Assembly: GCA_964621645.1 (NCBI GenBank)
Contig: CAZUMH010000070.1
Span: 1-18,463, forward strand
Length of the DNA: 18,463 bases
Origin: CAZUMH01 sp964621645
GTDB lineage: Bacteria > Zhuqueibacterota > QNDG01 > JAGLOF01
Reading direction: 5' to 3'
Both the position numbers and the translations under genes were made by a program. Of the stretch, positions 9,901 through 14,551 are shown one piece after another. Each line of letters begins with the position of its first letter. The stretch's first letter is position 1. The notes beneath the pieces are model-generated. The model was not told the origin of the DNA. It saw nothing but the letters and a program-made list of their open reading frames with translations, and did no database searches.

Positions 9901-11436
9901 AACAGCGTCACTGCTATTCCCAGTGGGGATGCATTTTCAGCGACGATCCCAGCTGCAGGTATTACCCTGAGAGGATTGGAATATTATCTGGAAATTGTCA
10001 CCGCTACAGGTGATACCATCTCGGATCCCCTGCTTGATCCTGCCGGGAATCCTCATGCTCTTCAGGTCCACCATAACGGAACCCAGGTCCCGGTGACACT
10101 GCCCTACCGGCAGTTTACCATGATTTCCTTCCCCTATCAACTGGATGAAACTCGTATTGACTCGGCACTCTCGAACCTGGGACCCTACAATCCATACGTC
10201 TGGGAATTATTCTGGTGGGATCCGAGCCTCAGTCAGCAGCGCTGGACTCAGGGACGCGATACGACATATATCCATATCACCGATCCTGATTTTGATATAA
10301 GGGCGGTACCCGGTCGGTCCTATTGGCTGGCGACGGCCACACAAACCAGTTTCTCCATAGGCGGCGGAAACACTGTTACAACGGATTCCAGCTATGTTAT
10401 CAAGGCGGCTCATGGATGGAACATGATCGCCGATCCTTTCAATTTCAATATCGCCTGGAAAAACTGTTCCTTGTCTGACAGCCTCATGGGACCCTACTTC
10501 TATGATTATTCCATTTCCGATGGTCCTATTCAGGACTGGCCTGTCCTTCAACCCTGGGAGGGATACTGGGTATATAATCCTCATCCTGATACCGTGGAAA
10601 TTCTGATTATGCCGAAACAAACAGATCTTTCACTGCCCGGCAAGGACGGGCAACTCTCTCTTTCCAGACCAAACGGATGGAAAAAGGAGGGTGATTGGCG
10701 TATCAGGCTTTCAGCTGCAGGGAATCTCACCAGAGATATTGATAACTATGCAGGTCTTTCTCAGAGGGCAGCTGATGAGTGGGATCAGCTCGATGCCCCG
10801 GAACCTCCGGAGATCAGGGAACATGTAAATCTCTTTTTCGATCACAGCGAGTGGCTGTACAATCCCGCTGTTTATGCCAGCGATTTCAGGTCTACAGCAG
10901 GGGAGGGACAGATCTGGATGATTACGGTATCTCTTCCCGAAAATGAGAACACGCTGACACTTTCCTGGCAGGCGGAAGTCCTGCCGGCAGGGTGGCAGGC
11001 TGTTATCCTGAATATGGATGAAAGATTCGGCGTTAACATCAATGAACAGAATTCTATTACCGTGGAAGCACTTGGAAGAAGGGAATTCTCCTTTAAGCTG
11101 GTTGCTGGAACTCCAGCGTTTATCGAAAATGAGAGTGAAGGGATTTCGACACAGCCCGTCTCCTTCGCTCTGGAACAGAATTACCCCAATCCTTTCAATC
11201 CAGAAACGACGATTCATTACAGTCTCCCCCAGAAATTGCCGGTGAAGCTGGTTGTTTTTAATATGCTGGGGCAAAAAATCAGAACCCTGGTGGAAAAGCC
11301 CGAGACTGCCGGGATGCACCAGGTGATATGGGATGGAAAAGACTTCTCCGGAAAATTGGTATCCAGCGGAGTATATGTTTGCAGACTGGAAGCGGGTGAT
11401 CTGAAAGCAGTGCGTAAAATGGTACTTCTGCGCTGA
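3973..11436 (+). CDS. giant T9SS-sorted surface protein with LVIVD repeats and four Ig-like/LamG modules
   Basis: This is a 2487-residue exported protein. The signal peptide ends SASA before Gln22. Residues 77-629 hold 13 LVIVD-type repeats of about 42 residues (consensus like AYVADGxxGLxIVD), expected to fold as beta-propeller blades. Residues 630-1926 are four alternating pairs of an ASPM/SPD2/Hydin-like (choice-of-anchor D) Ig domain and a LamG domain. Residues 1927-2395 are Ig-like and aromatic-rich segments not assigned to a family. The last 92 residues are a type A T9SS sorting domain. The protein should cross the inner membrane by Sec and the outer membrane by T9SS, then be anchored or released after C-terminal cleavage. 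LamG domains often bind glycans or proteins, so adhesion is plausible but inferred. GAGGAG at 3963-3968 is 4 bases before the ATG at 3973 and 10 before a second in-frame ATG at 3979, so the start is uncertain by two codons. It lies between the CsgG-like lipoprotein and barrel genes. Confidence 0.92.
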   Translation: MYMRRTAIIILLTTVTLSASAQNNLTLNGRWGEGRCEAVFRRSGYTFTGNGAKLELFKMSGSYKKLPTSALLPGPIEDIWVASNLQYVYVACGEAGVYIVPFDEQNEEFGTVIGGYNTPGYAHGITQSGSYAYVADGNNGMFILFVGSPSNPLARGTFKTASYAEEVWLQNDSTLFVAADSAGLYSVNVKDKSNPIALDSLSFSESFPGYHPRSYHVISLDTVAYVADGWGGLRIVDIRNRSNLNLFGTWTYGGTPRDVREVWVENGNAVLACLEYGLFTHIDVSDVHNPTGPRYQPLDTDGFTSAVVIQSDTAYVADGYNGHLQVVVPEAGAARIIKQHLCSDYANDVIISGNYAYTANGRSGVGVIKLTDIDPVSKDVGLVARFDTTGQALGLSRRASRLFVANGSRGLLVLNVSNPETPYAIQSDIALGDTCYNVDAPLGDFAYLACGLNGMRVVDHSTSPISELVSDRVNTPGICRSVKVVNGKAYLADSDGVYVYNVSGLPSVPPSLENSLVFGSINALDLDVRGDSVYVANGRFGFLIWNVETNEVVTYETGGVCTDVSIQNRTLYVSDGKNGVRIFDLSRPGQVVEPGNYNTNDFASSVHLENNLVGVADGRDGVYILESAIKPEIAITPASRLDFGPVPTGKKRPLILWIVNTGTALLEGSLSIPPEISGEFELSQQKFSVPPSDTAVVDVAFAPNNSYSIGTNYNTTLSIISNDPDNSNIPVTLQWEGGIEAHENNQYTSDIFTMGLWHLNETGGTQANDSSPNNLDGELVGDASFVASSKTTFTNAVQLDGSGDRVKVEYDNHLNFQDIPFTAEMWFKITEKPTENKPNAILLQRGIGDQKQFQIALVDDSQPVSGLYAYLNGSFPDSTYVLSTGSLENLAVQHWYHVALTSDREYIRLYLNGVLRDSTRQYGKLAAAVDEGLGIGDSYYGNAPFNGQVDEVRLSNIARQTWEFHVNRSRLLVSEDTLNYASVLRGNSRELPLTLSNAGSQQLLISNISLQNGNDSFDTGFSSVITLGAGEDTTIQVTFNPAQQGDEEDILQISSSDPTYPVISVDLMGTGVKALPAGSYDTDLFTIGLYHFEEQSGTVIEDSSGNEMSGVTKVSMRSDNGRFGKGLIFRDGQNDIATINPPGNYPISPRWGGLSVEGWFLVETLPQDDETLIGRGDNSWRQFEIWLNGPTIYGRVYSNDAPQQIVTLTSAAKGDVRTGQWNHYALSFQSDSITLYLNGDAAETKPFPYSMADRSVGQLPDTNKIRIGRDWSGSRPFVGRMDEIRISNTGRKPWEFNVDMARANISATSLDFDQVLVGKSRTLKLEISNTGIDNLTISNLQVNHSNYSVQNNSFVVTPGGSNIIKVTYTPSDTATHQGLLVMNSNDPFQRQIDVQLTGKGSDVPIISSYQSDIFTTGLYHMDSGSGQNMVDGSSKNQPGSIHGAAWSINAVFGSNSLSLDGVNDYLSISDTAGVLLTGTEYTVEMWFSLKQVPQDRRWLMRRASSAGSKFELFFDPAAGIKVVVADSAAVTDSLATGIDPEFNVDQWYNVNVSWDGDSLRLRLNKILVGSTLWHGVFDFLSTQPVRIGGTPSGGTLPGYIDEIRFSSLARETWELHVRERELHVDPVNLDFAVVLNDQVRTLQLGVGNLGDQNLSVLSISGGDEPFAIPDSLRQFTLGRRSTQAIPVSYHPQAANVTHKDSLVITAEDTTITVHLTGSSTDSRTMKQYTSDTHTNLLYHLDEGSGTIAIDASGNANGGYITNGAQWSTGVFNSACLYFDGYNDFIRVPYSSELSFDVSRQSFTIECYFRTDTVDQGLIYLGDPDSANYGLEITPQGRIGAAGFGSGGTRVNDDAWHHTALMYDHLTGKGTIYLDGVRVWQGMRTTPAPSYKGRSLCIAARDSVSGYFNGSIDEVRISDIPREIWEFRFVNYGIEIALPNQITYRTDLPLIISVPSSITPASNGVKLYYRAGGGQRYNSVTAIPSGDAFSATIPAAGITLRGLEYYLEIVTATGDTISDPLLDPAGNPHALQVHHNGTQVPVTLPYRQFTMISFPYQLDETRIDSALSNLGPYNPYVWELFWWDPSLSQQRWTQGRDTTYIHITDPDFDIRAVPGRSYWLATATQTSFSIGGGNTVTTDSSYVIKAAHGWNMIADPFNFNIAWKNCSLSDSLMGPYFYDYSISDGPIQDWPVLQPWEGYWVYNPHPDTVEILIMPKQTDLSLPGKDGQLSLSRPNGWKKEGDWRIRLSAAGNLTRDIDNYAGLSQRAADEWDQLDAPEPPEIREHVNLFFDHSEWLYNPAVYASDFRSTAGEGQIWMITVSLPENENTLTLSWQAEVLPAGWQAVILNMDERFGVNINEQNSITVEALGRREFSFKLVAGTPAFIENESEGISTQPVSFALEQNYPNPFNPETTIHYSLPQKLPVKLVVFNMLGQKIRTLVEKPETAGMHQVIWDGKDFSGKLVSSGVYVCRLEAGDLKAVRKMVLLR
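4201..5859 (+). repeat. 13 LVIVD-type repeats (protein level) in the giant surface protein
   Basis: Repeats start at roughly 4207, 4341, 4471, 4618, 4757, 4892, 5019, 5156, 5285, 5418, 5551, 5664 and 5788. Each has a short valine-rich strand, then a core like AYVADGxxGLRIVD, with loops ending in SNP or similar. The unit averages 42-43 residues. DNA identity between units is low, so the array is old and not a recent expansion. Confidence 0.8.
5860..9750 (+). repeat. four tandem modules of choice-of-anchor-D Ig domain plus LamG
   Basis: LamG domains begin at Y747, Y1080, Y1409 and Y1728 with a Y(x)SD(x)FT(x)GLYHL pattern. They end at W962, W1294, W1613 and W1924 in a DEVRxSxxxRxxWEF pattern. 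The module period is 311-333 residues. Each LamG is preceded by an Ig-like domain of about 100 residues with a strand like LDFGxVxxGKxRxLxLxIxNTG and an ISNDP-like turn. The four copies are similar as protein but well diverged as DNA. Confidence 0.85.
10090..10620 (+). other. aromatic-rich C-terminal module of the giant protein, family not recognised
   Basis: Residues about 2040-2216 contain repeated Trp, Tyr and Pro motifs: FTMISFPYQL, VWELFWWDP, GRSYWLATA, WNMIADPFNF and WEGYWVY. Two halves each start with an 'xMISxP' or 'xMIADP' strand and end with a 'GRSYWL' or 'EGYWV' strand, which suggests an internal duplication. An Ig-like segment (residues about 1927-2035, with LEYYLEIVTATGD) precedes it. 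The module sits just before the sorting domain. No function is assigned. Confidence 0.5.
11158..11433 (+). other. type IX secretion C-terminal sorting domain (type A)
   Basis: The last 92 residues contain LEQNYPNPFNPETTI, a strand VKLVVFNMLGQKIRTLV, then AGMHQVIWDGKDFSGK, SSGVYVCRLEAG and a terminal KMVLLR. This is the standard layout of the T9SS type A signal with an FlgD-like Ig fold. It directs passage through the type IX translocon and is normally removed at the surface. No T9SS machinery genes are in the window. Confidence 0.93.
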
Positions 11437-11469
11437 TGATACGTTCATTTTAAAGAACGAGGTAGATAA

Positions 11470-12648
11470 ATGCGGCGTCAAGCGGTTATTCTCATTATTA
11501 CTTCATTTTTTATCGCTGGATCAGTCAGCGGGCAGGATCTGGTAAACCGGGAGCGGGGTTTGGGATATCTCAGTATAGGAACAGGATTCCAGATTTACAA
11601 GACGGGACAGTTTGCCAATCCAATCACTCAGGTATCCATACCGATGTCACTTACCTATCCTTTGACAACGAATCTCAATCTGAGCATTACCCACGTAGCG
11701 GCTGCCAGCTGGCAGGAAGGTGACAGAAAGATCTTTGGCTTGTCGGATACCTGGTTTCAGACAAACATGATTACCTGGCAGGATCGTTTGATGCTCAACG
11801 CAGGTATTGGACTACCCACAGGCACCACGAGACTGGATACCAATCAGTACATCATGACCAAAGAATATTTGAGCAGAAATATCTATGGATTTAACCTTCC
11901 CGTATACGGTCAAGGCTTTAGCGCAAAATTTGGATTTGCTCTCTCAATTCCCTTAGGTCGAAATGTCGTCGCTGGTATCGGAGCGCAATACATCTACCGT
12001 CAGGGGTATCATCCCATTTATTATACCTACCAGTATCGGACTCAGGATGGAAGTATAGCCAGTGATGTCTGGGATCTGGTGTATCGTCCCGGTAACGAGA
12101 TAAGCGGACAGTTGGGAATGGATATTCTCAGTATGGATAACCTCAAGATATCACTGAATGCGATGTATATGTATTATATGAGAGATATGCTCGGTGATAA
12201 CGAGATTTACGGATCAGGAGCTCGTTTTCTCGGAAACGCCCACATATACTATCGTTACGGATATACCAGTTACCTGACCTTTGATATACTCTACAGACAC
12301 CAGGGAAAAAATGAAATACTGCAGGGACTTGCCTTTCAACAGTCTGACCTGAAGAACGGGCCGCAGATACAGATAAATTTCGAAGCAAAGATAATCTCAG
12401 ATGGCCGTAACGGGATGTCGATTCTTACTCTCCTGAGGTATCATAAAGACACTATTTTTCTACAGAAAAACGGAGCGGAAAAATTCGATGAATTTCTTAT
12501 CGGACCCGGTGTAGGCGGGAACTACGAGTTAACAAAGAACTGGGAGGTTGAGATAAAGCTCCACTATAACCTCGGCAATCTGACCGAACCGAGGGATGAT
12601 ATTATCGCAGGATTCGACGCTTTTGTTATGCTTCATTATACTTTTTAA
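11470..12648 (+). CDS. predicted outer-membrane beta-barrel protein
   Basis: This 392-residue protein has a signal peptide ending VSG before Gln22. The rest is built of alternating polar and hydrophobic strands rich in Tyr, Gly and Asn (for example NLNLSITHVAAAS, SAKFGFALSIPL, YLTFDILYRHQ). It ends in VMLHYTF, with the terminal Phe typical of barrels inserted by BamA. No specific family is recognised. It starts 33 bases after the giant gene, so it is probably co-transcribed and could anchor or help export the giant protein, as PorP/SprF proteins do for some adhesins. That role is inference from position only. The Shine-Dalgarno ACGAGG (11457-11462) is partly inside a small hairpin, CGTTC 11442-11446 with GAACG 11455-11459, which may lower translation. 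Confidence 0.78.
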   Translation: MRRQAVILIITSFFIAGSVSGQDLVNRERGLGYLSIGTGFQIYKTGQFANPITQVSIPMSLTYPLTTNLNLSITHVAAASWQEGDRKIFGLSDTWFQTNMITWQDRLMLNAGIGLPTGTTRLDTNQYIMTKEYLSRNIYGFNLPVYGQGFSAKFGFALSIPLGRNVVAGIGAQYIYRQGYHPIYYTYQYRTQDGSIASDVWDLVYRPGNEISGQLGMDILSMDNLKISLNAMYMYYMRDMLGDNEIYGSGARFLGNAHIYYRYGYTSYLTFDILYRHQGKNEILQGLAFQQSDLKNGPQIQINFEAKIISDGRNGMSILTLLRYHKDTIFLQKNGAEKFDEFLIGPGVGGNYELTKNWEVEIKLHYNLGNLTEPRDDIIAGFDAFVMLHYTF

Positions 12649-12683
12649 ATATCTTTGAAGGATGATCCCCGTAAAGGCTGTAC

Positions 12684-12718
12684 TGCTTTGATTGGGAAAA
12701 ACTCTCCCAATTAAGGCA
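12684..12718 (+). terminator. 14-bp hairpin downstream of the barrel gene, possible terminator
   Basis: TGCTTTGATTGGGA (12684-12697) pairs with TCCCAATTAAGGCA (12705-12718) across a 7-base loop, with two G-U pairs. It starts 36 bases after the barrel stop codon and marks the end of the four-gene cluster. No T-run follows on either strand, so it may be an RNA-stabilising or factor-dependent 3' end and not a textbook intrinsic terminator. Confidence 0.45.
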
Positions 12719-12835
12719 AAGCTTGCCCGAGACAAGGTACCTCTTCTTTATTTATTGCATATCCGCTTTTAAGTTAACCTCATAAAATACAATATAATAA
12801 TCCTGTATAATCCAGGTGGCATGGATGTTGCCTGA

Positions 12836-12849
12836 AAACTGTACAGTTT
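12836..12849. promoter_or_regulatory. 14-base perfect palindrome upstream of the receiver-domain gene
   Basis: AAACTGTACAGTTT is its own reverse complement and ends 23 bases before the response-regulator start codon. It lies just downstream of two TATAAT boxes (12793-12798 and 12806-12811) that have no good -35. The place and symmetry fit an operator. The binding protein is unknown. Confidence 0.35.
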
Positions 12850-12872
12850 GAAATTAACGCAGGCAAAATCAG

Positions 12873-13241
12873 ATGATATCTAAGAAAAAAATTCTATTTG
12901 TAGACGATGAAGAAGACATTTTAATGGTTTTAAAGGATATCTTCTCAGAGGAAGATATGACACTGTTTACAGCACGTTCAGTATCTGAAGCATTAAACAT
13001 TATTCGTGAATATAATATTGATTTTATTTTTTCTGATCTTAAGCTTCCGGACTCATCCGGAAAAGAACTTCTTGAGAGAGTTGAGAAGGAGTCACCGCAG
13101 ACCATACGGGCGCTTTCTTCCGGTTCTTTCGAGCTGGATATGGGTCAGATAAGAATGGACAAACGCGACGGAACTTTCTATCTTTCCAAACCCTGGGACT
13201 TATTTGTGGTAAAACAGCTTATTACTGAGAGGCTCTCCTGA
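12873..13241 (+). CDS. stand-alone response regulator receiver domain
   Basis: This 122-residue protein is a single receiver domain with no output domain. Visible active-site residues are the acidic pair Asp11-Asp12 (LFVDDEED), the phospho-acceptor Asp55 (FIFSDLKLP), Ser83 at the usual Thr/Ser switch position (ALSSG) and Lys106 (LSKPWD). It should be able to accept a phosphoryl group and act as a relay or a partner-binding protein like CheY or Spo0F. Only a weak Shine-Dalgarno (CAGG, 9 bases upstream) is seen. Its TGA is followed immediately by the ATG of the next gene, so translation is probably coupled. Confidence 0.88.
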   Translation: MISKKKILFVDDEEDILMVLKDIFSEEDMTLFTARSVSEALNIIREYNIDFIFSDLKLPDSSGKELLERVEKESPQTIRALSSGSFELDMGQIRMDKRDGTFYLSKPWDLFVVKQLITERLS

Positions 13242-14315
13242 ATGGAAAACGACCATAGAAAATTTATCCTCTACGCGGATCAGGATCCGGAGTACATTAA
13301 TAAAGCAAAAGAGGCTCTGGATTCAGGGGGTTATTATTTTAAGATCGTTACAACTGGCAAGGAAGCATTGCAAGATATACTTGTTCTTAAGCCTGATTTG
13401 GTGGTGGTTGATCATAATCTTAAGGACATTTCAGGAGAAGAGTTATACACGCGTTATCTCATGTCACAAGATTTCAAGAAAGCGGCTGTAATACCTTTTA
13501 TCGTATTGACTACTAACGGTTCTGTCGATAAATCAAAGCTTTATAGTCTGGGTTTCAGTTCCTGTCTGTCTAAACCATTCCATAAGAAAGATTTGATAGA
13601 ATTTATTGAGGATGTCATCCTTTCTCATCAATTGAAGATTGAGGAAGTGCAGTTCTGGGAAACTATCCGCCAGTCAAAAGATTTTCTGGAACGAGTAGTA
13701 GAAAGTTCCGCGGATGCAATCGTAACAACGGATAAGATAGGATATATCACTTACTGCAATCGTGCGGCTGAAGACCTGCTTGACTATAACTTTGATGAAC
13801 TTGTCGGTCAAAGAGCCAGTAACTTTTTCAAAGGCGGATCATCGGAACTGCTTCATATAAATAATTTTCTACAAAAGCAGAACAAACTCCAGAATTACAA
13901 GACCAACTTGATAAACAAATCCGGTAAATTCTTGCCGATTAACATGTCCATATCAATTATGAGAAACAGCAGCGGCGAATTGATGGGTGCTCTTGGAATA
14001 TGCAAGGAGATGGGCGCTAAAAAAGATACGGCTATTGAGAAAAACAAATCAGACAAGCTGGCAGCGGTGTTGGAGACAGCGGTTGCAGTAAATCATGCTA
14101 TCAATAATCCTCTGGTCCCCATTCTCGGAAATGCTCAGTTTTTGCTGCAGCGCCAGGACATACAGGACGAGGATATTCGTAGAAGACTGCGTGTTATTGT
14201 TAACAACGCCCTGAGAATCAGGGAAATAACACAAAAGCTGGCCCGGATTTCAAATCCGGTGAAGAAGGAATATATTAAAGGCACAATGATGCTTGATATA
14301 GATGCTTCCACTTGA
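13242..14315 (+). CDS. receiver-PAS-HisKA-like protein without an ATPase domain
   Basis: This 357-residue protein has three parts. Residues 7-125 are a receiver domain with Asp57 as likely acceptor, Lys111 in LSKPF, and Asp13-Gln14 where two acids are usual. Residues about 146-256 are a PAS sensor domain (ADAIVTTDKIGYITYCNRAAEDLL). Residues about 272-338 resemble the dimerisation/His-phosphotransfer helices of a histidine kinase, with His285 in NHAINNPL. The protein then ends after about 20 residues, with no HATPase domain. The acid that normally follows the histidine (HE or HD) is Ala286, so self-phosphorylation is unlikely. It may be a phosphotransfer, phosphatase or scaffold protein for the preceding receiver, to which it is joined without a gap. 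Low sequence complexity is absent and the stop is followed by non-coding AT-rich DNA, so it is not obviously a broken gene. Confidence 0.82.
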   Translation: MENDHRKFILYADQDPEYINKAKEALDSGGYYFKIVTTGKEALQDILVLKPDLVVVDHNLKDISGEELYTRYLMSQDFKKAAVIPFIVLTTNGSVDKSKLYSLGFSSCLSKPFHKKDLIEFIEDVILSHQLKIEEVQFWETIRQSKDFLERVVESSADAIVTTDKIGYITYCNRAAEDLLDYNFDELVGQRASNFFKGGSSELLHINNFLQKQNKLQNYKTNLINKSGKFLPINMSISIMRNSSGELMGALGICKEMGAKKDTAIEKNKSDKLAAVLETAVAVNHAINNPLVPILGNAQFLLQRQDIQDEDIRRRLRVIVNNALRIREITQKLARISNPVKKEYIKGTMMLDIDAST

Positions 14316-14411
14316 TCTGTAAAATTATTATTCAATAGGAAGAGATAATCAACATTTCAAAATGCCCTGATGTCTTTATTAACAAACCGGTGTTTATGTC
14401 CCGATGTTTAC

Positions 14412-14440
14412 TTGACAATTTTATCAATTTTTCGTAAATT
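14412..14440 (+). promoter_or_regulatory. sigma-70-like promoter of the prfB-lysS cluster
   Basis: A perfect TTGACA at 14412-14417 is followed after 17 bases by TAAATT at 14435-14440, which matches four of six bases of TATAAT. The expected start is near 14447, giving a leader of about 105 bases. The spacing and -10 form match the promoter at 1683-1711. Confidence 0.55.
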
Positions 14441-14456
14441 TAAATCAATAATTTTT

Positions 14457-14483
14457 AAAATCTTCAGTAAGAAGATTTTTTTT
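14457..14483 (+). terminator. intrinsic-terminator-like hairpin in the prfB leader
   Basis: AAAATCTTC (14457-14465) pairs with GAAGATTTT (14471-14479) over a 5-base loop, and four more T follow, making an eight-T run at 14476-14483. The shape is that of an intrinsic terminator, though the stem is AT-rich. It could end the transcript of the signalling genes that stop at 14315. It also lies about 10 bases after the predicted prfB transcription start, so it might act as an attenuator. Confidence 0.5.
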
Positions 14484-14506
14484 ATATATGCATGCCTTAA
14501 TCAGCA

Positions 14507-14529
14507 CCCCACTTGTCGATAGAGTGGGG
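14507..14529 (+). promoter_or_regulatory. GC-rich hairpin in the prfB 5' leader
   Basis: CCCCACT (14507-14513) pairs perfectly with AGTGGGG (14523-14529) over a 9-base loop. It ends 12 bases before the prfB Shine-Dalgarno GGAG (14542-14545). It may affect leader stability or, with the hairpin at 14457-14483, form a two-part control element. Confidence 0.4.
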
Positions 14530-14551
14530 AAGAAATAAAACGGAGCAGATG

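Noticed and set aside
10711..11481. 256-residue open frame on the minus strand under the giant gene's 3' end
   Set aside because: It runs antisense to the well-supported sorting domain, has no recognisable motif and an unnatural His/Ile/Arg-rich composition. It is a frame shadow.
11470..12648. Naming the barrel PorP/SprF
   Set aside because: Position suggests a similar job, but I see no PorP/SprF sequence signature and the giant's sorting domain is type A, whereas SprF-linked adhesins usually carry type B.
12793..12811. TATAAT boxes as a complete promoter for the receiver gene
   Set aside because: Neither box has an acceptable -35 at 16-18 bases. The region is simply AT-rich, so a promoter was not called.
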